A stretch of 19,595 bases of DNA from Bacillota bacterium (GCA_023428885.1 JAEYWQ010000386.1:1-19595), one strand, 5' to 3'; shown: positions 7,353 through 15,129, counted from the stretch's first letter. The notes: generated by a model from the sequence alone, not told the origin. A program made the numbers and translations.

Positions 7353-7616
7353 ATGGCAAATATTAAATCTGCAAAGAAGAGAATCAATGTAATCGCAACT
7401 AAGACATTAAGAAATAAGGTTATCAAGTCTAAAGTTAAAACTTTAATTAAGAAGGTTGAAGTTGCTGTTGCTGCAGGCGACAAGGCTGTTGCTACTGCAA
7501 ACTTAAAAGAAGCTGTTGTTGCAATTGACAAAGCTGCTGCTAAGGGGATTTTCCACAAGAACACAGCTGCTAGAAAAGTTGGTCGTTTAACAAAAGCTGT
7601 TAACGCAATCGCTTAA
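7353..7616 (+). CDS. rpsT: 30S ribosomal protein S20
   Basis: An 87-residue basic, alanine- and lysine-rich protein beginning MANIKSAKKR, the typical S20 N-terminus, with the conserved GIFHKNTAARKVGRL segment near the C-terminus. S20 binds 16S rRNA in the 30S subunit body. The start is the ATG at 7353, preceded by GGAGGG at 7340-7345. A TTG at 7338 would add five residues but overlaps the ribosome-binding site, so it is rejected. The gene is monocistronic with its own promoter and a strong terminator at 7631-7660. Confidence 0.98.
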   Translation: MANIKSAKKRINVIATKTLRNKVIKSKVKTLIKKVEVAVAAGDKAVATANLKEAVVAIDKAAAKGIFHKNTAARKVGRLTKAVNAIA

Positions 7617-7630
7617 TTCTAACATATTTA

Positions 7631-7660
7631 AGCCTCAGAGAATTTCTCTGAGGCTTTTTT
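7631..7660 (+). terminator. Rho-independent terminator of rpsT
   Basis: An 11-base perfect stem AGCCTCAGAGA / TCTCTGAGGCT (7631-7641 and 7645-7655) with a three-base loop, followed by a T-run to 7660. It starts 15 bases after the rpsT stop codon. Confidence 0.95.
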
Positions 7661-7666
7661 ATTCTT

Positions 7667-7711
7667 AACATGATGAGAAACAAGCTGCCTCATCATGTTT
7701 GCGAAAGCAAA
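7667..7711. terminator. Tandem hairpins between rpsT and the ttcA-like gene
   Basis: AACATGATGAG (7667-7677) pairs with CTCATCATGTT (7689-7699), an 11-base perfect stem with an 11-base loop. It is followed by TTTGC-GAAA-GCAAA (7698-7711), a GNRA-type mini-hairpin that shares two bases with it. They lie just after the minus-strand stop codon at 7724. There is no T-run on the minus side, so they may act as a 3' stabiliser or weak terminator for the sulfur-transfer operon. Confidence 0.5.
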
Positions 7712-7723
7712 TTAGCTATTTTA

Positions 7724-8677
7724 TTATTTTTTCGACCCTCTTTCTTTATAATCATCTAAGAAATTATAAATCTTCTCATTATCATGATACCCAATCAAGG
7801 TAGTCAAATTCACATCATGAACACTCTTAAAGATATTCATATCAATATTCGGATTAATCTGGCGGAAGCGCTTAATTAATTGCTTCATCTCCAGACGCTT
7901 GGAACCTCCTTGTCCATTATCACAGCTGGTACAGCTTTCTGTAAAACGGCAAGCACACTGAATAAACTGCAGATCATTATAGATTCTCCAGTTGATAATG
8001 TCTTCTTCCTTCACCAGGTACATTGGTCGAATTAATTCCATTCCTTCAAAGTTGGTACTATGAAGCTTTGGCATCATGGTTTGAATCTGTGCTCCATAAA
8101 GCATGCCCATTAAAATAGTCTCAACCACATCATCGAAGTGGTGACCTAAGGCAATCTTATTACAGCCCAAGTCTTTTGCTTGCTTATATAGATGACCACG
8201 ACGCATTCTTGCACAAAGATAACATGGTGTTTCATCCACAGTGGCTACGATATCAAAGATATCGGAGTTAAATATAGTAATTGGGATGTTCATCAACTCT
8301 GCATTATTAATAATGGTCTGACGGTTGATCTCATTGTATCCTGGATCCATTACTAAGAAGACGATCTCAAATTTAATCTTTCCATGACGTTGAATTTCTT
8401 GCATTAACTTTGCAAGTAACATGGAATCTTTACCACCTGACATGCAGACTGCGATTTTATCTCCTTCCTGGATCAAATCATAGGTTTGAATTCCTTTGAT
8501 AAATGGTCTCCATATTTCCTTTCGGAATCTCTTAATGATACTGCGTTCTATTTCTTGATAACGTTCCATTGTATTCTCAATCCACGAATTCATCAAATCG
8601 CTGATATGATAGTTCGTGCATTCCTTTCGTTCAAATATTTTTATGACTTGCTTGCTCTTATCTTTAACACTTTGCAC
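7724..8677 (-). CDS. TtcA-like PP-loop tRNA thiolation protein
   Basis: A protein of up to 317 residues of the adenine nucleotide alpha hydrolase (PP-loop) superfamily, closest by eye to TtcA, the enzyme that makes 2-thiocytidine at tRNA position 32. SGGKDS (80-85) is the ATP pyrophosphatase loop. CYLCARMRRGHLY (Cys152, Cys155) and GHHFDDVVET match the TtcA iron-sulfur and core motifs. QCAC (Cys241, Cys243) sits where TtcA has its third cluster cysteine, with two further cysteines at 249 and 252. The tRNA substrate is not proven. The start is uncertain: the GTG at 8677 has no good ribosome-binding site, and ATGs at residues 29 and 37 are alternatives. The N-terminal extension is the least TtcA-like part. 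It lies 32 bases downstream of a cysteine desulfurase, the expected sulfur source. Confidence 0.82.
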   Translation of the reverse strand: MQSVKDKSKQVIKIFERKECTNYHISDLMNSWIENTMERYQEIERSIIKRFRKEIWRPFIKGIQTYDLIQEGDKIAVCMSGGKDSMLLAKLMQEIQRHGKIKFEIVFLVMDPGYNEINRQTIINNAELMNIPITIFNSDIFDIVATVDETPCYLCARMRRGHLYKQAKDLGCNKIALGHHFDDVVETILMGMLYGAQIQTMMPKLHSTNFEGMELIRPMYLVKEEDIINWRIYNDLQFIQCACRFTESCTSCDNGQGGSKRLEMKQLIKRFRQINPNIDMNIFKSVHDVNLTTLIGYHDNEKIYNFLDDYKERGSKK

Positions 8678-8709
8678 TTTTCGTTTATATATTTAACTTC
8701 TCGAAGCTC

Positions 8710-9831
8710 TTACTTGGTCAATTTTTCATAACACTGCTTAAACTTTTGAAGAAACTCTTCCACTTCTTCCTGCGTGGTTAAATAACTAAAGCTCATTCGA
8801 AAGGAGTACATGCCGTTTTTCTTATCCTTGGTCACTGCATAAACTGCGCGGGAAGGAGTATTCTTTACAGAACAAGCTGATTTTGTGGAGATGCAAACTC
8901 CAAGTTCGTCTAGAGCCGCTTGCATGAGATCTGCCTTCACTCCTTTGACGCTTACATTCAGAATATGTGGTACTGAATATTGGGTACTATTCAGCCGAAG
9001 CAATGGATAAGATAAAAATTCATCTTTTACCCGTTTCACCAACTTCTCCACATGCTCATACTGCCTATCTTGCCGCTCAAAGGCAAGTTGTAATGCTTTT
9101 AATATAGAAGCAGCTAGCCCGACCGTTGGAGTACCGCTTCGATATACCGTTGTACTTGCTCCTCCATGGATTAAGGGCTCAATCACAAAGCCTTCTTTCT
9201 TAATAAGAACACCAGAGCCATTGATTCCAAAGAACTTATGGGGAGCAAAAGAAAATGTATGAATCCCCTTCAATTCAAAAGGAATTCGCCCTACTACCTG
9301 TGTTCCATCCACATGCAGATGACAGTTTGGATACTGGGCTATCAGTTCTGCAATTTCTTTGACTGGCTGTAGCACTCCTAATTCGCTATCCACATAAGAA
9401 ATAGCAACCAAAATGGTGTCTTTCCGTAATAGTTCTTTTAAATGCTCCAAATCAATACGTCCATCATTATTTATATTGACTAAATCAATCTCATATCCTG
9501 CTGTTTGTAACGCAGTAAAAGCTCCGCTTATCGAAGAATGGTCTAGCACTGTCGTGATACAATGCTTTCCTTTTTGACGATAAGTCGAAGCTATCCCTTT
9601 AATTGCCATATTATTCGATTCACTTGCACCAGAGGTGTAGATAATCTCACCTGGGTTTACCGATAACAAGGATGCAATCTCATTCGTTATGCTATCCATC
9701 GCTTGTTTTGCCTCTACCCCAGCACTGTGATACGAATTCGGATTTCCGATATATGACTTGCTATACTCACAGAAGGTTTCTAACACCTGCTCATCTACCG
9801 GTGTATTTGCTGCATAATCTAGATATATCAT
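8710..9831 (-). CDS. Cysteine desulfurase (NifS/IscS-like)
   Basis: A 373-residue PLP-dependent class V aminotransferase-fold enzyme that moves sulfur from L-cysteine to an active-site cysteine persulfide. It has YLDYAANTP (3-11), TSGASESNN (66-74), His98, Asp175 in HVDGTQ, the Schiff-base lysine in FAPHKFFG (Lys199), RSGT (231-234) and the catalytic Cys320 in STKSACS. Its usual sulfur acceptor is inferred from the next gene, a TtcA-like tRNA thiolase 32 bases downstream; no IscU is seen nearby. The ribosome-binding site is weak (AAGGTTGG). A promoter at 9918-9946 and an operator-like dyad at 9873-9890 lie upstream. It could also supply iron-sulfur cluster or ThiI-dependent pathways. Confidence 0.92.
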   Translation of the reverse strand: MIYLDYAANTPVDEQVLETFCEYSKSYIGNPNSYHSAGVEAKQAMDSITNEIASLLSVNPGEIIYTSGASESNNMAIKGIASTYRQKGKHCITTVLDHSSISGAFTALQTAGYEIDLVNINNDGRIDLEHLKELLRKDTILVAISYVDSELGVLQPVKEIAELIAQYPNCHLHVDGTQVVGRIPFELKGIHTFSFAPHKFFGINGSGVLIKKEGFVIEPLIHGGASTTVYRSGTPTVGLAASILKALQLAFERQDRQYEHVEKLVKRVKDEFLSYPLLRLNSTQYSVPHILNVSVKGVKADLMQAALDELGVCISTKSACSVKNTPSRAVYAVTKDKKNGMYSFRMSFSYLTTQEEVEEFLQKFKQCYEKLTK

Positions 9832-9872
9832 ATCAGTCCAACCTTATCTTATCATACTAACCAGAATTAATC

Positions 9873-9890
9873 GTGTGAACCTATTCACAC
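9873..9890 (-). promoter_or_regulatory. Operator-like dyad, Crp/Fnr or Rex type
   Basis: GTGTGAA (9873-9879), four bases CCTA, TTCACAC (9884-9890), a perfect seven-base dyad. The core TGTGA-N6-TCACA equals the classic Crp-family half-site pattern, and TGTGAA-N4-TTCACA equals the core of the Bacillus/Streptomyces Rex site. It lies about 20 bases downstream of the predicted start, so it would suit a repressor roadblock of the cysteine desulfurase operon. The protein that binds it is unknown. Confidence 0.55.
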
Positions 9891-9917
9891 TAAAATTATA
9901 GGATATCTATAAGCGTT

Positions 9918-9946
9918 AGTATACTAAAGATTAAAAACTTCGTCAA
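9918..9946 (-). promoter_or_regulatory. Sigma-A promoter of the cysteine desulfurase operon
   Basis: On the minus strand TTGACG (9946-9941), a 17-base spacer, then TATACT (9923-9918). The predicted start is near 9911, about 80 bases before the ATG. Confidence 0.65.
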
Positions 9947-9980
9947 CTGATCTTTTCTGCCTTACACGAGTAACAGCATG

Positions 9981-10011
9981 AAAATAGCTCTCTTCCCGGA
10001 AAGCATAGCTA
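9981..10011 (-). terminator. Candidate terminator of galT
   Basis: After the galT stop codon, minus-strand RNA can pair TAGCT (10011-10007) with AGCTA (9989-9985), enclosing CTTT-CCGG-GAAG, followed by four U (9984-9981). The stem is interrupted by an internal loop, so strength is uncertain. Confidence 0.45.
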
Positions 10012-10023
10012 GATGATTATTAC

Positions 10024-11565
10024 TTACAACGTCTCAATAAATCGATCAAATGCTTCTTGTCCCTTTTGATCACGCTTAAATACCCCCGCATGTTCTAGCA
10101 CTTTTAAGAATACTTTACCGATTTCATCGTGTATAATATATTCTATATTTTCATTGGTTACATGATCATAATGAGCAAGGAAATCATTCACCCATGCTGC
10201 ATGTTTCTTAATCATATCATTTGAGTCTATATCTTTCCCCTCAAGAATATAAGTTTTTACCACTTCCATCTCTTCCTTTAATCGAGAAGGTAGGATTGCA
10301 AATCCCATGACTTCGATGAGTCCTATGTTTTCTTTCTTAATATGATGTAATTCCTCATGAGGATGATATACTCCAAAAGGATGTTCTTCAGTTGTAATAT
10401 TATTTCTTAACACCAAATCCAGCTCATAGCAATCCCCAACTTTGCGTGCAATTGGTGTAATGGTATTATGAGGAATTTTTTCATGATCCAAATCAGAATA
10501 TGCATAGATAAATGCAGCCTCGTCGGTATAGTTTCTCCACTTTTCTAAGATTGAAGACCCTAGCTTGCTTAATGCTTCCACTGTTTTTGATCGAAGACGG
10601 ATGACTGACATCGGCCACTTCACGATTCCTGCTGTTATTTGAGGATAGCCTGGGATAGGAAAGCTTCTCTCAATCGGAGCTTGAGCCATAGCAAAGTTAT
10701 AGTTTCCTCCTTGAAAATGCTCATGAGTCAGTATAGAACCTCCAACAATCGGTAAGTCTGCATTGGATCCCACAAAATAATGAGGAAACATACTTACAAA
10801 GTCAAATAATTTTTGAAAAACAGAAGCATCGATTTTCATCGGTATATGTTCTGAGTTAAACACGATGCAATGCTCATTATAATAAACATAGGGTGAATAT
10901 TGAAAGCCCCATTCTTGATTATCCATCTGAATTGGAATAATTCTGAGATTCTGTCGGGCTGGGTGTGTCACACTACCAGCATAACCCTCATTTTCTTTGC
11001 ACAAGAGACATTTTGGGTAATTACTTTGTTTTGATTGTAATGCTGCCGCAATCGCTACAGGATCCTTCTCAGGTTTGGATAAATTGATGGTAATATCGAG
11101 GTCACCGTACTCTGTGGAGCTTTTCCATCGTATATCTTTACTAATTCGATATCGTCTAATATAATCAGAATCCTGACTATAAGTATAATAAAAGTCCGTT
11201 GCTTTTTGAGGACATTCTTCATATAGGCGTTGAAACTTGGCTATTATCTCTGAAGGCTTTGATAGTAAAACACCCATAATCTTGGCATCAAATAAATCAC
11301 GGTAAACGATGCTGTCTGTCTTAATGATACCTTGGGCACATGCATAATCCAGTAACCCCTTTAATATCTCTTCCAGACTCAAAGTCGCATCTGCCATAAG
11401 TGTGCTTTGTGGATCTACTTCTTGTTCTTTATATTCCTCCATATGTAGCAAATCTAGAATGGTATTCCTTATATAACATATATCTTGCTTCGTGATTAAT
11501 CTCGTAGATAAGCCATATTGAATCAAGGAATCTATATAATAAGTAAGCTCATGTTGACTATTCAT
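10024..11565 (-). CDS. galT: UDP-glucose--hexose-1-phosphate uridylyltransferase, type 2
   Basis: A 513-residue protein of the Firmicute-type (type 2) GalT family, longer than the E. coli type of about 350 residues. It swaps UMP between UDP-glucose and galactose-1-phosphate in the Leloir pathway. CLLCKENEGY (186-195), HPARQNLR (201-208), GSNADLPIVGGSILTHEHFQGG (266-287) and the C-terminal HPHEELHHIKKENIGLIEVMG segment are characteristic. In the motif HEH (His281, Glu282, His283) one histidine should be the uridylylated nucleophile, replacing the HPH of type 1 enzymes. The ATG has GGAGA nine bases upstream. It is the last gene after galK and galE, separated from galE by 150 bases that hold a terminator-like hairpin. 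Confidence 0.96.
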   Translation of the reverse strand: MNSQHELTYYIDSLIQYGLSTRLITKQDICYIRNTILDLLHMEEYKEQEVDPQSTLMADATLSLEEILKGLLDYACAQGIIKTDSIVYRDLFDAKIMGVLLSKPSEIIAKFQRLYEECPQKATDFYYTYSQDSDYIRRYRISKDIRWKSSTEYGDLDITINLSKPEKDPVAIAAALQSKQSNYPKCLLCKENEGYAGSVTHPARQNLRIIPIQMDNQEWGFQYSPYVYYNEHCIVFNSEHIPMKIDASVFQKLFDFVSMFPHYFVGSNADLPIVGGSILTHEHFQGGNYNFAMAQAPIERSFPIPGYPQITAGIVKWPMSVIRLRSKTVEALSKLGSSILEKWRNYTDEAAFIYAYSDLDHEKIPHNTITPIARKVGDCYELDLVLRNNITTEEHPFGVYHPHEELHHIKKENIGLIEVMGFAILPSRLKEEMEVVKTYILEGKDIDSNDMIKKHAAWVNDFLAHYDHVTNENIEYIIHDEIGKVFLKVLEHAGVFKRDQKGQEAFDRFIETL

Positions 11566-11596
11566 TTGTAATTTCTCCAGCTAATGTATTATTTGA

Positions 11597-11635
11597 CAGA
11601 GTAAAAAGCCCAAGATTAAAGGGCTTTTCACTCTG
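11597..11635 (-). terminator. Attenuator-like hairpin between galE and galT
   Basis: CAGAGT (11597-11602) pairs with ACTCTG (11630-11635), and AAAAGCCC (11604-11611) with GGGCTTTT (11621-11628). The one mismatch between becomes G-U in minus-strand RNA, giving a 15-base stem with a nine-base loop. The core stem GCCC/GGGC is followed on the minus strand by five U that lie inside the longer stem, so it could act as a partial terminator or as an mRNA processing or stability element within galKET. A small hairpin GAAAGC/GCTTTC (11684-11700) lies closer to the galE stop codon. Confidence 0.6.
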
Positions 11636-11715
11636 CCATTTATTCACGACAAGTATTGTAACTTGCTAACTCATCTTATTATAGAAAGCATCTTGCTTTC
11701 CATAACTGGTCTTTT

Positions 11716-12711
11716 TTATTTACCCGATTGAAACCCATGTGGATGTGACTGATGCCATTTCCATGCAGATGCAATAATTTCATGGATATCTTCATGCTCT
11801 GGTTTCCAGCCCAGTATGGTTTTTGCTTTTTCACTAGAAGCAATCAATTGTGCCGGATCACCCGCTCTTCTTGGCACAATTACAGAAGGAATCTCAGCAT
11901 CGGTTACCTTTCTCGCAGCATCAATAACTTCCTTTACTGTAAATCCAATACCATTTCCAAGGTTGAAGATATTGCTTTCCTTACCCTCCATCAGATACTT
12001 CACCGCTAAGATGTGAGCCTGAGCTAAATCAGTCACATGGATATAGTCTCTAACGCAAGTACCGTCTTTGGTATCGTAGTCATCACCGTAGATACTGATG
12101 GCTTCTCTCTGTCCATTTGGCACTTGAAGAATTAATGGAATCAGATGGGATTCTGGATTATGTGCTTCTCCAATTTCGCCGCTCTCATGAGCTCCGCAAG
12201 CATTGAAATAACGCAAGGATACAAAGCGAAGGTCGTGAGCTTTGCTGGTCCAAAGAAACATCTTCTCCATGGAGAGTTTCGTCTCACCATAGGTATTGGT
12301 TGGTTGTGTACGGTCCGTCTCCATAATCGGAATCCGTTCTGGTTCTCCATAGGTAGCTGCTGTGGAAGAAAATACAATCTTGTCAATTCCATGAGCCACC
12401 ATAGACTCTAATAGAACTTTGGTTCCACAGAGGTTATTATCATAGTATTTTAAAGGATTTGTCATGCTTTCACCAACCAAGGAATTTGCTGCAAAATGAA
12501 TTACCGCATCGATCTTTTCTTGTTCAAACACAGAATCAATAAACTCACGATTGCGAATATCTCCTTGATAAAATCTAGCCTTTGGATGAACCGCTTCGAT
12601 ATATCCAGTCTCTAAATTATCAACAATGACAACATCGTCTCCATTTTCAATAAGCTGATAAACGGTATGTGAACCGATATAGCCTGCTCCACCTAATACT
12701 AAAACTGTCAT
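11716..12711 (-). CDS. galE: UDP-glucose 4-epimerase
   Basis: A 331-residue short-chain dehydrogenase/reductase of the usual GalE length. It has the NAD-binding GGAGYIGS (7-14), catalytic TYGETK with Tyr141 and Lys145, the FSSTAATYG segment (114-122), and NLGNGIGFTVKEVI in the C-terminal substrate domain. It interconverts UDP-galactose and UDP-glucose, closing the Leloir cycle. The ATG follows AAAGGTAGG. galK ends 19 bases upstream, so galK and galE are surely one transcript. Confidence 0.97.
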   Translation of the reverse strand: MTVLVLGGAGYIGSHTVYQLIENGDDVVIVDNLETGYIEAVHPKARFYQGDIRNREFIDSVFEQEKIDAVIHFAANSLVGESMTNPLKYYDNNLCGTKVLLESMVAHGIDKIVFSSTAATYGEPERIPIMETDRTQPTNTYGETKLSMEKMFLWTSKAHDLRFVSLRYFNACGAHESGEIGEAHNPESHLIPLILQVPNGQREAISIYGDDYDTKDGTCVRDYIHVTDLAQAHILAVKYLMEGKESNIFNLGNGIGFTVKEVIDAARKVTDAEIPSVIVPRRAGDPAQLIASSEKAKTILGWKPEHEDIHEIIASAWKWHQSHPHGFQSGK

Positions 12712-12730
12712 AACAATACCTACCTTTCGA

Positions 12731-13894
12731 TTATAGTTTTACTGGTCCATCGCCCACCTCGACAACAAAGAACTCTGCCTCATACCCGACTTTCTCTACA
12801 TATGCTGCTCCTACCTGCTGAATGAAGTCCTCTATGCTATCTTCTTTTACCAGACTTACAGTACAGCCACCGAAGCCTGCACCAGTCATTCTTGACCCGA
12901 TTACACCCTTTTGCTTCCAAGCTGTTTCCACTAAGGTATCAAGCTCTATCCCCGTCACTTGGTAATCATCACGCAAGGAAACATGAGAAGCGTTCATCAA
13001 ACGTCCAAATTCTGCGATATTATTCGCCGACAAAGCGTCAATTGCTTTCAAAGTTCTCTGGTTTTCATATACAGCATGCTTTGCTCGTTTTCTACAAATT
13101 GGGTTTTTGATTTCATTTTGATAGTTCTCAAAATCTTCTTCTGTCAGTTCTCCAAGAGAAGCGATATCTTTCACTTTCTGCAATTGTGCCAGTGCTTCTT
13201 CACATTCGTTTCTTCTTTCGTTATATTTTGATTCACCCAAACCACGTTTCTTATTACTATTACAAATTACGATTTTTACATCATTAAGCTGAATTGGTGC
13301 ATATTCATAGTTTAAATTACTGGTATCCAAAAAGATTGCATTGTCCTTCTTGCCCATCGCAATAGCGAATTGATCCATAATACCACAATTGACTCCGATA
13401 AACTGATTCTCTGCAAATTGGCTAATGAGTGCTATTTGAATCATATCTACATCCAAAGCAAAGAACTCCTTCATGATATAGCCAGTTAATACCTCGATGG
13501 ATGCAGAGGAAGATAAACCGGAAGAATTCGGAATATTTCCAAAATATAAAACATCCATACCAAAAGGAATCTCGAATCCCTTCTGCTGTAAGGCCCAAAT
13601 CACACCCTTTGGATAATTCGCCCAATTATCTTCTTTCTTCTTTTCAATCCCTTCAATACTTGATTGGATCACTCCTAACTCTTCAAAGTTCATAGAATAA
13701 AAGCGAAGCATCTTATCCTCATTTTTTCTAGCAACTGCATAGGTTCCTATGGTTAAGGCACATGGAAATACATGACCTCCGTTATAATCTGTATGTTCTC
13801 CAATTAAATTAACACGGCCTGGAGCAAAAAAAGCTTGAATTTCTCCACCATCTCCAAAAATCTCAATAAACTTCTCTAGTAATTTTTTTTTCAT
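12731..13894 (-). CDS. galK: Galactokinase
   Basis: A GHMP-family kinase that phosphorylates galactose at C1. From the ATG at 13894 it is 387 residues, the usual GalK length. The galactokinase signature PGRVNLIGEHTDYNGG is at about 25-40, the ATP-binding PNSSGLSSSASIE near 122-134, and the C-terminal GSRMTGAGFGG motif is intact. The start is not settled. The ATG at 13894 matches the family start but has AGGAG only one base upstream. A TTG at 13924 in the same frame adds 10 residues that look unlike the family. The ATG is followed by nine A in a row, a slippage-prone tract. It heads galK-galE, with the ArsR-type regulator gene upstream on the same strand. Confidence 0.95.
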   Translation of the reverse strand: MKKKLLEKFIEIFGDGGEIQAFFAPGRVNLIGEHTDYNGGHVFPCALTIGTYAVARKNEDKMLRFYSMNFEELGVIQSSIEGIEKKKEDNWANYPKGVIWALQQKGFEIPFGMDVLYFGNIPNSSGLSSSASIEVLTGYIMKEFFALDVDMIQIALISQFAENQFIGVNCGIMDQFAIAMGKKDNAIFLDTSNLNYEYAPIQLNDVKIVICNSNKKRGLGESKYNERRNECEEALAQLQKVKDIASLGELTEEDFENYQNEIKNPICRKRAKHAVYENQRTLKAIDALSANNIAEFGRLMNASHVSLRDDYQVTGIELDTLVETAWKQKGVIGSRMTGAGFGGCTVSLVKEDSIEDFIQQVGAAYVEKVGYEAEFFVVEVGDGPVKL

Positions 13895-13917
13895 TCTCCT
13901 GTTTAGTGATGTACTTG

Positions 13918-13929
13918 TTAGCAAGACAT
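13918..13929 (-). other. Three-codon mini-ORF in the galK leader
   Basis: On the minus strand ATG TCT TGC TAA (13929-13918) is preceded by AAAGGGG with a five-base spacing, a better ribosome-binding site than that of galK itself. Its stop codon lies 23 bases before the galK ATG. Ribosomes finishing here could reinitiate at galK. It may also be chance. Confidence 0.3.
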
Positions 13930-14087
13930 CCTAACCCCTTTCTATTTATTTTAGTCTCCATTAATACTAACCCTTTATCAGTTACTATTCAGCATGATGG
14001 CTTCCTTGTAATAACTAGATATAAAATTCATATACACTAATTTTTACTTCATAAAATACGCGCTACCTAAGGCATCATATGTACCCT

Positions 14088-15002
14088 TTAGAATATGATC
14101 TTCATCCGAATGTCCTGAGCAAAATCTCCAAAACAATCACCAAACAAATTGATTCCACCCTTATGTTTTGCGTCTTCTTTAATACCAAGTCTGACTGAGA
14201 TATAGTCATTTTCTGATAAGTGAAAATCAGTTATGGCAAGTTCATTCGTCTTGGTCTCATCAATAAAGCTGCCTTGCTCCGTTAGACTCCAGGTTTTTAG
14301 CATTCCAAACTGTGTGTTTTTATCCGGCCACCATGTAGGATTTAGCTTACCACGCCTTCCACCATAATCGCTTGGACACTCCCAAGTACCTACTTCAATC
14401 CCATTCACCCAGACTGTGATGTCCGAAGGAAAATCAAGATTATACTCGTGATCCTCGGAACATAATTCCATGGAAATATCCACTCTTTTCGCCATTTGAT
14501 TCATAAATATATTATTTGGAAAGCGGTATTCTAAAAATCCATTGCCAAACCAAAGTAATTTTGCTTTCATACGATTTGGGTTATAAAAGCATCTAGGTTC
14601 GTCTTCTTCGTCTATATTGCTTTTCTCACTGACAATTCCACAGGTTGGCTCTACTTTATAGTCTACATAATTACCAATTGGCATATTAATAATCTCTACT
14701 TTTTCTTCTAACCTAGTTACCAGTTCTACCCCAAATGAATCTAATTGCTTACTACATACTTTCATCGTTCCACGAATACCCGGTTGGAGCATGGTTTTAA
14801 TTAAATTCGCTTCTTCTAGTACCTTAACATGTGCAGCCGCTGAGGATTGAGGTAGCTTTAAATACTCTGCAATCTCGTTGATATTGTAATTCTGCTTACA
14901 TAAAAGCTGTAAGATTTCAATTCTAACTTCTAAGGATAAGGCTTTTGATATCAAGGCAAGCTGCTCTTTATCATCTAAATTAAACTGTAAGGTTTTACTC
15001 AA
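14088..15002 (-). CDS. ArsR-type winged-helix regulator with beta-rich C-terminal domain
   Basis: A 304-residue protein. Residues about 12-85 form an ArsR/HTH_20-like winged helix (SLEVRIEILQLL, NINEIAEYLKLPQSSAAAHVKVLEEANLI). Typical ArsR proteins are about 100 residues; here some 200 follow, with a short acidic linker (about 128-136) and a Trp- and Gly-rich, probably all-beta region (140-304) rich in aromatic residues, which would suit ligand or sugar binding. That role is inferred. The start is TTG at 15002, supported by GGAGA seven to eight bases upstream and absence of a better ATG. A 27-base perfect palindrome lies 25 bases upstream of the start and probably binds this protein. Neighbours are galKET downstream and glycosidases upstream, suggesting control of carbohydrate genes. 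It ends 163 bases from galK. Confidence 0.8.
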   Translation of the reverse strand: MSKTLQFNLDDKEQLALISKALSLEVRIEILQLLCKQNYNINEIAEYLKLPQSSAAAHVKVLEEANLIKTMLQPGIRGTMKVCSKQLDSFGVELVTRLEEKVEIINMPIGNYVDYKVEPTCGIVSEKSNIDEEDEPRCFYNPNRMKAKLLWFGNGFLEYRFPNNIFMNQMAKRVDISMELCSEDHEYNLDFPSDITVWVNGIEVGTWECPSDYGGRRGKLNPTWWPDKNTQFGMLKTWSLTEQGSFIDETKTNELAITDFHLSENDYISVRLGIKEDAKHKGGINLFGDCFGDFAQDIRMKIIF

Positions 15003-15026
15003 ATTCTGTCTCCTCTCCTATATTTT

Positions 15027-15053
15027 ATTTATAACAGAATTTCTGTTATAAAT
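15027..15053. promoter_or_regulatory. 27-bp perfect palindrome, probable operator of the ArsR-type gene
   Basis: ATTTATAACAGAA, a central T, TTCTGTTATAAAT: 13-base perfect arms. It starts 25 bases before the TTG of the regulator gene. Two TATAAT hexamers on the minus strand (15057-15052, overlapping the palindrome, and 15078-15073) are possible -10 boxes, both with poor -35 boxes. The position suggests autoregulation. No second copy was seen in the window. Confidence 0.7.
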
Positions 15054-15129
15054 TATATTTCCTGTTGCAATCATTATAACATAAGATATAATAAAGGGAA
15101 AGAGGGAATTTTTATTTTGTGGGTCGATA

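Noticed and set aside
12141..12411. Open frames on both strands within galE
   Set aside because: They lie wholly inside the well-supported galE frame and resemble no family.
13930..14087. A clear sigma-A promoter for galK
   Set aside because: Several AT-rich hexamers are present, but no -35/-10 pair at 16-18 bases was convincing; a TTAGT/ACTAA short dyad near 13950-13970 is too weak to call.
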